Shown: positions 54,972 to 63,934 of the stretch, piece after piece
Layout of the letters: each line of letters opens with the position of its first letter
Position numbering within the stretch: the first letter of the stretch is position 1
DNA from: Nitrospira sp.
GTDB lineage: Bacteria > Nitrospirota > Nitrospiria > Nitrospirales > Nitrospiraceae
Length of the DNA stretch: 64,000 nt
Reading direction: 5' to 3'
Assembly (NCBI GenBank): GCA_016788885.1
Contig: JAEURX010000052.1
Coordinates: 62,001 to 126,000, forward strand
The notes under the pieces: generated by a model
What the model was told of the DNA's origin: nothing
Databases searched by the model: none
The model's input: only the letters and a program-made list of their open reading frames with translations
Position numbers and translations under genes: made by a program

Positions 54972-55212
54972 CGTGTCTCCTTATGCATGTGTCAATTGCG
55001 CCCTCACCGTATTGAGCGGCGGGACAGTCCGCCATAGCGCTTGCCGCCACGCCGCACACACACGTCCTCACTCCCGCAAGGGAATGTCGGACCCGTCGCC
55101 TACCGAACCCATTGGTCGAATCTGTCACCGACTTTTTCGTCGGACCACTCAAGTACGGAACACAGCCCTCCGAAAGATCTCTTGAAGCTCGGGTGTCAGA
55201 GGAGGTAATGTC

Positions 55213-55413
55213 ATGCTCTCGATACTGATTGATCTCCTGGATCCTGCTATGCCGACAACACATTCGGTTTCACAGCAGACTCGTACCTCGCACCCCAGTT
55301 ATGACACCGCTTCACACGTGTGGATGCGCCCCTGTCCGCACTGCAGTTCACGCCTGAGAAAAACTTCTCCTGAAGAATCATGGCGTTGCAGTTGCGGCTG
55401 GCGCTCGGAGTGA
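55213..55413 (+). CDS. 66-aa zinc-ribbon-like small protein
   Basis: GGAGGT (55201-55206) before ATG 55213. The C-terminal half has CPHCSSRL, then ESWRCSCGWRSE: a CxxC...CxC arrangement typical of a zinc ribbon. The N-terminal half begins with a short hydrophobic helix (LSILIDLLDP). Its leader GGAGGTAATGTCATG closely matches the leader of the next small gene, so both may be co-regulated. Function unknown. Confidence 0.68.
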   Translation: MLSILIDLLDPAMPTTHSVSQQTRTSHPSYDTASHVWMRPCPHCSSRLRKTSPEESWRCSCGWRSE

Positions 55414-55449
55414 CGTGGTACAATTGCATCATAGCAGGGGGGTGATGTC

Positions 55450-55599
55450 ATGGGACCGCTCTCGGTGCACGATATGAAAGGTGGCTTCTTTCTCATCGCA
55501 AGCTTCGTTCTCTTGGCGACGATTTGTGCCATCGCCGCGCTGGGAACGTTGATGCGCCCGCAACGCTGGTGTGAACGAGAGACCAGGCTCCACGCCTAA
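55450..55599 (+). CDS. 49-aa single-helix membrane protein
   Basis: Starts at ATG 55450 after a GGGGGG and a GGTGATGTC leader. The product has one hydrophobic helix (FFLIASFVLLATICAIAALG) followed by MRPQRWCERETRLHA. It is 36 bp downstream of the 66-aa zinc-ribbon gene on the same strand. A membrane partner of the small zinc protein is possible; nothing further can be said. Confidence 0.6.
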   Translation: MGPLSVHDMKGGFFLIASFVLLATICAIAALGTLMRPQRWCERETRLHA

Positions 55600-55848
55600 T
55601 CTCTCTTCCTTCTGCAGCCACGCGGCATGATGGCCTTCCGTAGCCACGCGCGAGCTTCCGTCTAAACTGTCCATCCCCGACACGATCCATAAGCCCCCAC
55701 AATTTCAATCATTTCCGCTGGCAGTCTCGTTTCTCGCCTTCTGAGCTCCCCTGTACCAGATTCCATCCCCTCACGCCATGCTCGCTAGCCCTGCGCCCTT
55801 GCCAGTTGATGGATACTTGCCCTACTCTGTCACCGTAGGAGGCTGGGT

Positions 55849-56493
55849 ATGGATCAGAACGACCGCTTGATAAAGAGCAAGGAAAATTGGGCCAGGGCTC
55901 GTCGCGGAGGGGAAGAGCGTGAGGTCTTCTATGAGGGAGATGATCGGCTTCCACCGGGCCAGCATCTGGTCGAAACCTGGCCGGTGCTGGACCTTGGACA
56001 CAAGCCGGAGATTCCTCTGGTGGATTGGAGATTGACCATTGGAGGTGCCGTCACCACGACCGTAACCTGGACATGGGACGACTTTCTCGCCCAGCCGCAG
56101 TTCAAGGACGTGTCAGACTTCCATTGTGTCACCTCCTGGAGTCGGTATGACAATGAATGGGAAGGGGTTAGCTTCAAACAGCTGATGACGGTCGTCCAGC
56201 CGCTCGCATCCGCCCGATTCGTCCTGTTCAAGTCGTACGACGATTACACCACCAATTTGCCCCTGAGTGCCTGCCAGGATGACGATGTTTTGCTCACGTA
56301 CAAATGGAGTGGGCGCCCACTCACAAAGGAACATGGCGGCCCTGTCCGCATGATCGTCCCGAAGCGATATGCCTGGAAGGGTGCCAAATGGATCAAGGAG
56401 ATCACGTTTTCAGAGCATGACGAGAAAGGCTTCTGGGAAGTACGGGGCTATTCCAATACGGCCTTCCCCTGGAAGAACGACCGGTACGGCTGA
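55849..56493 (+). CDS. Sulfite-oxidase-like molybdopterin protein (YuiH-type)
   Basis: 214 residues, no signal peptide. Oxidoreductase molybdopterin-binding fold with the Mo-ligating Cys in DFHCVTSWSRYDNEW, plus FVLFKSYDDYTTNLPL, LTKEHGGPVRMIVPKRYAWKGAKWI and GYWEVRGYSN-type C-terminus. YuiH-like proteins lack the haem domain of SorA and the YedYZ anchor. GTAGGAGG precedes the ATG. Substrate unknown; the following epimerase gene is 10 bp away. Confidence 0.88.
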   Translation: MDQNDRLIKSKENWARARRGGEEREVFYEGDDRLPPGQHLVETWPVLDLGHKPEIPLVDWRLTIGGAVTTTVTWTWDDFLAQPQFKDVSDFHCVTSWSRYDNEWEGVSFKQLMTVVQPLASARFVLFKSYDDYTTNLPLSACQDDDVLLTYKWSGRPLTKEHGGPVRMIVPKRYAWKGAKWIKEITFSEHDEKGFWEVRGYSNTAFPWKNDRYG

Positions 56494-56503
56494 CCTACGG
56501 ATT

Positions 56504-57622
56504 GTGAGTCCAAGACACCCGGTGACACCACACACCATTCAACGCATCCAGATCTGGCCAGTTGATATCCCGATTACGGATCCGTTTGTTGTCGCCACCG
56601 GCGCACGAGTCACGGCACAAAACCTCTTCATCCGAGTCACATTGCATGACGGTGCGCAAGGCATCGGGGAGGCGGCTCCCTTTCCGGAAGTCGGAGGAGA
56701 AGATCGACCGACCTGCCTTGCCGCCGCGACGAACCTTGCCCGGACGATGATCGGCCAATCGGCCGCAGACTACGAATCTCTTGCCGACCGATTGACTGAG
56801 CTGTCCCCGCTCCAGCCTGCCGCCCGCTGCGGACTGGAAACCGCCGTACTCGATGCCTATTGCCGATCACAAGGCGTGCCGCTGTGGCGGCTGTGGGGAG
56901 CAGCCGACATCCGTGACCATCAAACCGATATCACTATCCCGATCTGCGATCTGGAGAAGACCGTGGCCCTGTCACGCGCCTGGTATGGTCGAGGGTTCCG
57001 CCTGTTTAAAATGAAAGTCGGCACTGATGTGGAGGAGGACATTCGCCGACTCCACGCCGTGCACGAGGCGCTCCCAGGGATCAGTTTTATTGGTGATGGG
57101 AATCAGGGATTTTCCCGCGAAGACTGCCTCCGCTTTGCCGGCGGCGTCAAACAATTCGGAGGGCGGCTGATACTGCTCGAACAGCCGGTGGTACGAGATG
57201 ACCTCGAGGGTCTGCAGGCGATCCGCCATCTGACCGGCATACCCGTAGCCGCAGACGAATCCGTGCGATCGTTAGAGGATGCGCGCCGGGTCGTCGCGAT
57301 GCACGCTGCCGACTACATCAATATCAAGATCATGAAAACCGGGGTGATCGAAGCTCGACGCATCGCCGCCTATACCCGCTCGATCGGCCTCCGTCTCATG
57401 GTCGGAGGGATGCTGGAAACTCGCATTGCCATGGGCTGCTCGTTCAGCCTCGTGCTAGGCATGGGCGGCTTTGATGTCCTTGATCTGGATACCCCGTTGC
57501 TTCTCTCGAACGACCCCATCGTCGGTGGCTACCGATACAGCGGTCCGCGATTATACCCCTGGCAGGAATCAGGCCTTGCGATGCAGGTGTCGTCCCCGAC
57601 AGACGGCATCATCATTCAATAG
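56504..57622 (+). CDS. Enolase-superfamily dipeptide epimerase-like enzyme
   Basis: 372 residues from GTG 56504 (GTG 56522 also possible). Motifs of the MLE subgroup: RLFKMKVGTDVEED (KxK acid/base), FIGDGNQGF (first metal ligand), LLEQPVVRDD, VAADESV and INIKIMKTGVIEA (second catalytic Lys). This is the pattern of L-Ala-D/L-Glu-type dipeptide epimerases, which act in murein peptide recycling; the exact dipeptide cannot be read. Adjacent to the sulfite-oxidase-like gene with a 10-bp gap, so probably one operon. The ribosome-binding site is weak. Confidence 0.85.
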   Translation: MSPRHPVTPHTIQRIQIWPVDIPITDPFVVATGARVTAQNLFIRVTLHDGAQGIGEAAPFPEVGGEDRPTCLAAATNLARTMIGQSAADYESLADRLTELSPLQPAARCGLETAVLDAYCRSQGVPLWRLWGAADIRDHQTDITIPICDLEKTVALSRAWYGRGFRLFKMKVGTDVEEDIRRLHAVHEALPGISFIGDGNQGFSREDCLRFAGGVKQFGGRLILLEQPVVRDDLEGLQAIRHLTGIPVAADESVRSLEDARRVVAMHAADYINIKIMKTGVIEARRIAAYTRSIGLRLMVGGMLETRIAMGCSFSLVLGMGGFDVLDLDTPLLLSNDPIVGGYRYSGPRLYPWQESGLAMQVSSPTDGIIIQ

Positions 57623-57788
57623 GCGACCGATCACCAATCCCCCTCACAGACAACCGGCTGCAGGTTTCCTGAAATATTTTGCCGTTTTCCCCCTTTTCTG
57701 AAAAATTAACCTGAGGCACAGTGGCTCTGCAGAGGGCGGGCCACCTGTTGCATAGACTGCCACTCTACGCACCTGAGAGGAACGTCCC

Positions 57789-58607
57789 ATGCCATCAATG
57801 ACCCAATCTTCGCGGACAGCGAACGTCTCGGCTCTGACGGCCCGAGCCATCACACTCTGCTGGATAGTGGGCAGCGCTGCGTTGATCTTGGGAGGCTGTG
57901 TCTCACAACGAACCTATGACACCGCCAAACATGAAGCAAAAACGAGAGCCACTGAACTCGCGCAGGCCCAATCGGAGCTCCGTGGTCTGGAGCAGCAACG
58001 GGAGGAGGCGCATCTCGCCAACCAGCGTGATGAACGCGCCCTCACCGCGCTGAAGAGCGAGTTGAGGAAGATCCAGGCCTCGTATGATCAGATCCACAAA
58101 GCCAATCAGGCCAAACTGGCGCTTCTGGAACAGAACATCACCACGTTACGAGCCCGACACCAGGCGATGCTGAAGGAAATCGGCGAGACCAAGCGTCTGG
58201 AAAAACGGTTGGAGGCTCTCACGGCCCAGCGTGAACAGACCATGGCGCCCGTCGACGCAGCGACGGACGCGCAGGCGACCATGATTGATCACGTGCAGCC
58301 GGCGCCAGCCATGGTCGCAGTGATCACCCCTCAACCGGCTCCCGCAGAAACCTCAGCGGCCCCCGCGACAGCTCCGGCGCCGGCGCCAGCCACACCAGCG
58401 GTAAGCCCAACTCCCACTGCAGCCGCGCCACAGCCGACGCCGTCGGTGGCTCCATCTACGCCATCACCGGTACCGGCAAAAGTTGCTCAAGCACCAGCCG
58501 CACAGCCGGCCCCTCGCCCTGCGACCGCCGCAGCTCCGCAGGAAGACTCCTGGTTCTCGAGCGTCACCGGCTGGTTCTCGTCCCTGCTGAACTGGATCTG
58601 GGCCTAA
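57789..58607 (+). CDS. Coiled-coil lipoprotein with Pro/Ala-rich tail
   Basis: 272 residues. Signal with lipobox LGGCV near residue 37. Residues about 45-150 are a continuous heptad-rich coiled coil (TELAQAQSELRGLEQQREEA, LKSELRKIQASYDQ). Then a long Pro/Ala/Thr disordered tail with PAPAPATPAVSPTP runs, ending in an amphipathic WFSSVTGWFSSLLNWIWA that may dock on the membrane. Envelope scaffold or tether is likely; family not recognised. Confidence 0.75.
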   Translation: MPSMTQSSRTANVSALTARAITLCWIVGSAALILGGCVSQRTYDTAKHEAKTRATELAQAQSELRGLEQQREEAHLANQRDERALTALKSELRKIQASYDQIHKANQAKLALLEQNITTLRARHQAMLKEIGETKRLEKRLEALTAQREQTMAPVDAATDAQATMIDHVQPAPAMVAVITPQPAPAETSAAPATAPAPAPATPAVSPTPTAAAPQPTPSVAPSTPSPVPAKVAQAPAAQPAPRPATAAAPQEDSWFSSVTGWFSSLLNWIWA

Positions 58608-58679
58608 GCCCCCGCAGGGTTAAGTACCCGACACCTGCTCAAGACGCCCCACACACCGGCATCAGCTCTATCGAGCCCA

Positions 58680-58901
58680 TTAGGACGGGGCCTCGGTAGG
58701 GCTGTACCCGTCACCCCCCTCTTCACATTTTTTACAATTGAGTTCGGTGCCGAGGAACGCACGCCGCCCCTCCAAGGTCAGCACCCAAGGGCGACTCGTC
58801 ATCGGCGGTTGATGGCGCACGTGCTGGCCATGCCCGCAGCGAAGGTCTGCGACCCAATGGCCTTCTTCATCCTGATGATATCCGATAATGGCCTGTTGCA
58901 T
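58680..58901 (-). CDS. DUF3565 family small protein
   Basis: 73 residues. MQQAIIGYHQDEEGHWVADL, then CGHGQHVRHQPPM, the SRPWVLTLEGR signature and NCKKCEEGG. DUF3565 members are probably zinc-binding through the C-x-H and CxxC residues. GGGAG and AGGA precede ATG 58901. An N-terminal extension to 58979 lacks homology. Divergent from the dehydrogenase gene. Confidence 0.8.
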   Translation of the reverse strand: MQQAIIGYHQDEEGHWVADLRCGHGQHVRHQPPMTSRPWVLTLEGRRAFLGTELNCKKCEEGGDGYSPTEAPS

Positions 58902-59041
58902 TCCTGGCTCCCCACCGCTCCTGATGACGCACGCACAATTCCGCCGGCCGGACACCCGCCGGCGCCAAGACATGTGCATCAGAAACGACTATGGTACACT
59001 TCCGCGCTAACAAGAGCAGCATGTTTTCCAGGAGGAGATGG

Positions 59042-59953
59042 ATGGCACAGTCAGAATTTCGTATCGGCATCGTCGGTGTTGGACGCATGGGAGCCAACAT
59101 GGCCCGACGGCTCCAGGAACTCCGCTATCCCGTCGTCGCCGTGTATGACTGCGATGCACAACGCGCGAAAGAATTGGCGAGTGAGCTGGGATGCATGGCC
59201 GCCTCAACCCTGGCAGATCTAGCCGAGCTGACCAACACGGTGCTGACCGTTGTATCGGATGATGGGGCCATGCGGAAGATTTATGCGCCAGGGTCGGCTG
59301 ACAGCCTCTTACGACACGCGACCGGCCGACTCTTTATCAATTGCGCGACGCTGTCTCCGGCCCTCCAACGGGATGTCCACACTTTGGTGGAGCAACAAGG
59401 CGGACAGTGCCTCGAGGCCTGCATGGCGAGCAGCATCACACAAGCTCGCCAAGGGACGCTCTACCTCATGTGCGGCGGACGACGTGACGTCTTCGATCGG
59501 GCCGCCCCCCTCCTGAAAGCGTTGAGCGCACATCTCCGCTATATCGGTCCGGCCGGTGAAGCCGCCAACGTAAAAGCCCTCGTGAATATGGTGATGAACG
59601 CCAATACGGCGGCCTTGGCAGAAGGTCTGGGATTGGGGTCTGCACTGGGCCTCGACCTGACGATGCTGCGCGAAGTGTTCGCTCAAACCGGCGCCAATTC
59701 GCGCGTGTTGGAAACCGACGGTGAGGACATGCAGCAGCGTGCGCACGACTGTTATTTTTCAGCCGCTCATGCCGCCAAAGACTCAGGAATCGCCTGCAGT
59801 CTGGCCAAAGAGGTCGAATTGAACCTCCCAGTAGCACACGCCACCCACGAGCAATATCGACGCTTGGTCGCGATGGGCAAGGGGGAGATGGACAAGTCAG
59901 CCGTGGCGGAACTGACCTTCAAAGAGCGGCTGACGGCGTCACGTGCCGACTGA
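59042..59953 (+). CDS. 3-hydroxyisobutyrate dehydrogenase-family NAD(P)-dependent oxidoreductase
   Basis: 303 residues. N-terminal NAD(P) fold RIGIVGVGRMGANMARRL, then the substrate/catalytic regions FINCATLSPALQ, CLEACMASSITQARQGTL (a degenerate form of the DAPVSGG motif), and the active-site Lys in NVKALVNMVMNANTAALAEGL. It probably oxidises a beta-hydroxyacid or reduces glyoxylate/succinic semialdehyde. GGAGGAG precedes ATG 59042. Confidence 0.86.
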   Translation: MAQSEFRIGIVGVGRMGANMARRLQELRYPVVAVYDCDAQRAKELASELGCMAASTLADLAELTNTVLTVVSDDGAMRKIYAPGSADSLLRHATGRLFINCATLSPALQRDVHTLVEQQGGQCLEACMASSITQARQGTLYLMCGGRRDVFDRAAPLLKALSAHLRYIGPAGEAANVKALVNMVMNANTAALAEGLGLGSALGLDLTMLREVFAQTGANSRVLETDGEDMQQRAHDCYFSAAHAAKDSGIACSLAKEVELNLPVAHATHEQYRRLVAMGKGEMDKSAVAELTFKERLTASRAD

Positions 59954-59969
59954 GCAGCATGGCTCTCGA

Positions 59970-60434
59970 TTACGGCTTTTCAAACGGCCGCTCCGATTTG
60001 ACCGACGGTGAGAGAAACTGCCAGCGCTTCTGTGTATCGATATCGAACGTGCCCAAATAGGTTGCCTGCCCGGCCAGCGACTGAAATTCCACCAGGCGAA
60101 TGGCACAGCTGTGCGGGTCCACCACCCTCGCGTCGTACTGCCCTAAGACCGTGATGACGCCAGAGGTCTGCTGGTACACATTGCGGCGTCCGGCATAGCC
60201 GGTGTCAGGGAACAGCTCAGCCGTGGCCTCGCAACCCTGCCGACCCTCCACACGAAGCGTCAACCGATAACGGGACAGAAACGGATGGGTTGCGACACGA
60301 GTCAGACGGACGCGCAGACCGACGGAGGGTAGATCCACCTCCGCCGGTTCTGGGCGATCACTATTGCACGCCGTCAGGAAAAGAGCCAGGCCGACCACCA
60401 TCCAGCCCGGTCCCCGTCCCCGCATTCGCATCAT
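59970..60434 (-). CDS. Predicted lipoprotein, function unknown
   Basis: 154 residues, lipobox LTACN near residue 23. The mature part reads RVRLTRVATHPFLSRYRLTL, CEATAELFPDTGYAG, VDPHSCAIRLVEFQSLAG, suggesting a compact beta domain with a Cys pair. Its start overlaps the stop of the HbpS/GlcG-like gene (ATGA), so they are translated together. Confidence 0.72.
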   Translation of the reverse strand: MMRMRGRGPGWMVVGLALFLTACNSDRPEPAEVDLPSVGLRVRLTRVATHPFLSRYRLTLRVEGRQGCEATAELFPDTGYAGRRNVYQQTSGVITVLGQYDARVVDPHSCAIRLVEFQSLAGQATYLGTFDIDTQKRWQFLSPSVKSERPFEKP

Positions 60435-60982
60435 TTTGCCGCAGGCATCTTCGAGGCAGCCCCGATGGCATCGAGACCGGCTTCAGCACAGGCATCATCC
60501 AGATGAGTGCCGGGAGCTCCACCGACCCCGATCGCTCCGACAACTTCACCCGCGATTTCGATCGGCAGACCGCCACCAACCATCAGGATGCTCTCATTCA
60601 TCTCGCGCAAAGCCTGCAAGGCCGGTTGCTTGGCAATCATGTCCGCCAAGTCGGTCGTCGCACGCCTCAGGCTGGCCGAGGTGTAGGCTTTCTTCCTGCT
60701 ACTGTCGACCGTGTGCGGACCGGCCCCGTCAGCTCGCAGCATAGCGCGCAGGACACCGGCACGATCCACCACCGAGGCACTGACCCGATACCCGTCCTTC
60801 TTACAGAAATCCAGCGCGGCCTGCGCGGCCTTCCCTGCCAATGAGGCCGGCAACACCGATTCTTTCGGCAATTCGTCCGCCGCATTCGCCACGAACAACC
60901 CTTGCCCGGCCATCAGCAAGATCACAGCCACCGCCCCCACGCTGCCCAACTTCCCCCCGGACACCTGTATCGCCCGTCCCAT
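60431..60982 (-). CDS. Secreted HbpS/GlcG-family protein
   Basis: 183 residues with a signal peptide (VGAVAVILLMAGQGLFVANAA). The GlcG/HbpS fold is visible: AALDFCKKDGYRVSASVVDRAG, KKAYTSASLRRATTDL, SILMVGGGLPIEIAGEVVGA and IGVGGAPGTHLDDACAEAG. Members bind or degrade haem or act as small-molecule sensors in the periplasm. ATG 60982 has GGGAGG 6 nt upstream. It overlaps the downstream lipoprotein gene by 4 bp. Confidence 0.84.
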   Translation of the reverse strand: MGRAIQVSGGKLGSVGAVAVILLMAGQGLFVANAADELPKESVLPASLAGKAAQAALDFCKKDGYRVSASVVDRAGVLRAMLRADGAGPHTVDSSRKKAYTSASLRRATTDLADMIAKQPALQALREMNESILMVGGGLPIEIAGEVVGAIGVGGAPGTHLDDACAEAGLDAIGAASKMPAAK

Positions 60983-61288
60983 CATTCGCCTCCCATGGTC
61001 GTGTTCTCTCTGGACCAGAATCCTCACGCCGACATCGCGAGCCTACGGCCATCCTCCCGCGCTGTCAATATCCAACCACCGGCGCAGAGATCCGTGAGAC
61101 AGGCACAGTAGACGAAGAGGAGAGAGCGAATCTCGCCGCCGGCCAGGGAAGCCCCCTGCCTTCGTGGGCTACGCAATCAATAGCGAATCCCGACGACACG
61201 CACTCGCGCATGATCATGGACTCCGCAATGATGGAGAATCGGCCGGAAGAGCGGGCCGAAGCAGGAAACGAGACGAGATCGACGATCG
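60983..61288. other. 306-bp intergenic region upstream of the HbpS/GlcG-like gene
   Basis: It contains a candidate minus promoter at 61040-61068 and otherwise no gene, hairpin or repeat that I can support. Confidence 0.55.
61040..61068 (-). promoter_or_regulatory. Sigma-70-like promoter for the HbpS/GlcG-like operon
   Basis: On the minus strand a consensus TTGACA (61068-61063), 17-bp spacer, TAGGCT (61045-61040). The RNA would start near 61033 and give a ~50-nt leader. Confidence 0.45.
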
Positions 61289-61795
61289 CTAGTAGATGGA
61301 AATGGGGTGGATCACGGGATCGACTGCGCCGGGACGATGCAATTCCTCAATCCATACCTTGGCCTGCGCGACATAGAACGTGTAGTCGCTCTCCGGATAA
61401 CTCAGCACCACGGCGTACAGAAGTTGTTCGGCCTCCTGTTCCCGCCCCGCACTGAGACTTGTCCGGGCTGCCTGCAAGGTGCACGACGCAGCCAGAGCCT
61501 TGGGGTCCACGGTCGTGCGAACCGGCTGTCTCGTGACGAACCGATCCAGACTTTTCGGAACATCCGGAGCAGGGACCACATGCGTATCGGCGGACTGCTG
61601 TAATTGCTTTGCCGCCGACAAGACCGTCTCCACATCCCCGCTGGACTGACAGTGGCGGTACAACTCCCACATCGACATCACCGAGGTCGACGGCGAGGTC
61701 GTCGCTTTCGTGGAGCCATCAAACAGCTGACAACCGGCGAACAACATTCCGGCAGACAACACCGCAGACAGAGGTATCACTGTGGACCGTGCCAT
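61289..61795 (-). CDS. Predicted lipoprotein with TPR-like helical region
   Basis: 168 residues, lipobox LFAGCQ near residue 22. The mature part has MWELYRHCQSSGDVETVLSAA, LAASCTLQAARTSLSAGREQEAEQLLYAVV and PESDYTFYVAQAKVWIEEL, short helix-turn-helix repeats resembling tetratricopeptide motifs. Start at 61795 follows the signal peptide; a longer frame to 61954 overlaps the debranching gene. Function unknown. Confidence 0.7.
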   Translation of the reverse strand: MARSTVIPLSAVLSAGMLFAGCQLFDGSTKATTSPSTSVMSMWELYRHCQSSGDVETVLSAAKQLQQSADTHVVPAPDVPKSLDRFVTRQPVRTTVDPKALAASCTLQAARTSLSAGREQEAEQLLYAVVLSYPESDYTFYVAQAKVWIEELHRPGAVDPVIHPISIY

Positions 61796-61934
61796 TGATC
61801 GTATGCTTACCGGAACGGTTCCGACGCTGTCAAGAATTTTGGCGAGGAATCCTGAGAAAAGATCACTGCGTCCGTCACGAGTGCGATTTCGACAAGACGA
61901 ACATTCGGAACGGCCGCAACCATGACACCATGCA

Positions 61935-63920
61935 TCAGCGCACGACCGGCGCACCCTCGCGAGTCATGCCGACGTCTTCGATGAGGGCGCGTAACGGCTC
62001 CGCCACGGACCAGGCCTGCGCGATGCACCCACGTGCCCGGTGCGGAAGTTCCCCGTCGAAGATTTCCGACACCTGCCCCAGGCAGCCCTCTTCAAGATGC
62101 TGGGACAATCCCTGGAGAAACTGTCGTGCTTCACGCCGAACCTCAGGACTGTCCCCATAGGTCTTCACCCAGGCCGTCACGAAGGGGCCAAGCAGGAACG
62201 GCCACACGGTTCCTTGGTGATACGCGGCGTCCCGTTCGGCCACGCCGCCTTCGTACGATGCGAAAAAGCGAATATCTTCCGGCGCCAGCGTCCGCAGCCC
62301 GACCGGCGTGAGAAGTCGCTCCTTGAGCAATTGGAGAATCTGTTTGGCCTGCACATCGGTCACCAACTGATCATCCAGCGCCAAGGCAAAGATCTGGTTG
62401 GGGCGCAGGGAGGCATCGTCGCCGGTCAGCCCGTCCACGACATCGAACAAATACCCTCCGGTTCGGTACCAAAACCGCTCTCGGAATGATGCGGTCGCAC
62501 GGGCGCGATGCTCTCGACACTGCGCCGCATAGGCCGGCTCGCCGAATTGCTCTGCCAAGCCTGCGGCAACCGCCAAGGCCCGCACCCAGAGTGCTTGAAC
62601 CTCGACCGGTTTGCCGTGGCGCGGCGTGACGACCCAATCGCCGATCTTGACGTCCATCCAGGTTAGCTGCACTCCTTCGACGCCACCGGTGATCAGGCCA
62701 TCGTCATCCATACGGATTCCGAACCGCGTGCCTTGACGATAGCCGTCAAGAATCTGCTTGATCGCCGGCCAGGCAATCCGCTGCACACCGGCAAGATCAC
62801 GGCTGTACTGCAGGTAGCGATCGACCGTGTGAATGAACCACAAGGATGCATCGATCGTGTTGTACTCCGGCTGTTCGCCGATATCAGGGAACCGATTGGG
62901 CACCATCCCTTGCGACACGTACGAGGCAAACGCCTCGATCACCTGCCGTGCCACGTCATATCGACCGGTGACCAGACAGAGCCCAGGTAACGCCACGAAC
63001 GTATCGCGGCCCCAATCGGCAAACCAGGGATACCCGGCGATCACTGTCTGCCTGGCTCCCCGCTGAACCAGGTAGGCATTCGACGCCACCCACAGGCGGC
63101 GTGTCAGTTCGTCCTCGGTCGGCGCAGAACTCACCAATCCGGCGCGGCGACGGCGCTCCGTCTCCACCAGCTGCGTCACACTGAGGGTCGGCATAGTCTC
63201 CGTCGTACACACCAGTTCAGCCGTCGTACCCGGTGTGAGCGTGAACAGGCACTCGCCCGGTGACCACCAATCTTCGACATGATCGAGCCCACGCTCCTGC
63301 TCCACCCTGTAATGAATATGACGGTACCAATCAGGCTGGTGATGGTACTGGCCGTTGTGCAGAGCCCGCACCGCAGGCAAGCCCTCATAGGGATGCCAAA
63401 CCACCTGCCCCTCCGTGACCGTCGCCTCGTTTCGCAATGTGGCATTTTCCAAATGCGTCGCATGAAAATCCCGTCCGGTGAGCATCGGTCGCACGCGCAG
63501 CACTACGGGCAGTGAGATGTCATCAAGCAATCGCCAGCGAAGGATCACCAGATCACGTCCATGCGGACAGACTAGCTCCCGCTCCAATCGAATGCCACGA
63601 CAGGCAAACTGCCAGGTCGGCCAGGGCGCGTCGGAAAACTGTTCGCAATAGTGATAGCCCTCGGGATGAACGGCTCCGGCATAGAGGTTCGTCGAAAGCG
63701 GATACGTCTCCCCGCCGACCTCGATGGATTCCTCCAGATGATTGACCAACGTCACCCGATCGACCGGCGGATGCCTGGCCACGAGTAGCAACGCATGGTA
63801 CCGGCGGGTGTTGGCACCGGCGACCGTCCCCGACGCATACCCGCCGCGGCCGTTCGATTCCAGCCACTCCAGACTCAACGCCCGCTCAAGATCCCGGCAC
63901 CCTCTCGCGTCAATCGTCAT
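61935..63920 (-). CDS. Glycogen-debranching-type amylo-alpha-1,6-glucosidase
   Basis: 661 residues. N-terminal beta domain (LEWLESNGRGGYASGTVAGA, RRYHALLLVARHPP) followed by an (alpha/alpha)6 catalytic domain of the amylo-1,6-glucosidase (GDE) type: VIAGYPWFADWGRDTFVALPG, GMVPNRFPDIGEQPEYNTIDA, WMDVKIGDWVVTPRHGKPVE, YHQGTVWPFLLGPF. The likely catalytic acids are in the DWGRD and WMD motifs. It cleaves alpha-1,6 branches left on glycogen. CGGAG precedes the ATG. The next minus-strand gene upstream is also a glycoside hydrolase. Confidence 0.88.
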   Translation of the reverse strand: MTIDARGCRDLERALSLEWLESNGRGGYASGTVAGANTRRYHALLLVARHPPVDRVTLVNHLEESIEVGGETYPLSTNLYAGAVHPEGYHYCEQFSDAPWPTWQFACRGIRLERELVCPHGRDLVILRWRLLDDISLPVVLRVRPMLTGRDFHATHLENATLRNEATVTEGQVVWHPYEGLPAVRALHNGQYHHQPDWYRHIHYRVEQERGLDHVEDWWSPGECLFTLTPGTTAELVCTTETMPTLSVTQLVETERRRRAGLVSSAPTEDELTRRLWVASNAYLVQRGARQTVIAGYPWFADWGRDTFVALPGLCLVTGRYDVARQVIEAFASYVSQGMVPNRFPDIGEQPEYNTIDASLWFIHTVDRYLQYSRDLAGVQRIAWPAIKQILDGYRQGTRFGIRMDDDGLITGGVEGVQLTWMDVKIGDWVVTPRHGKPVEVQALWVRALAVAAGLAEQFGEPAYAAQCREHRARATASFRERFWYRTGGYLFDVVDGLTGDDASLRPNQIFALALDDQLVTDVQAKQILQLLKERLLTPVGLRTLAPEDIRFFASYEGGVAERDAAYHQGTVWPFLLGPFVTAWVKTYGDSPEVRREARQFLQGLSQHLEEGCLGQVSEIFDGELPHRARGCIAQAWSVAEPLRALIEDVGMTREGAPVVR

Positions 63921-63934
63921 GACATTACTCCGAA

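Noticed and set aside
57738-57752. Possible second sigma-54 promoter ahead of the coiled-coil lipoprotein
   Set aside because: GG-N10-GC spacing fits, but the -24 hexamer matches only two or three bases; not convincing.
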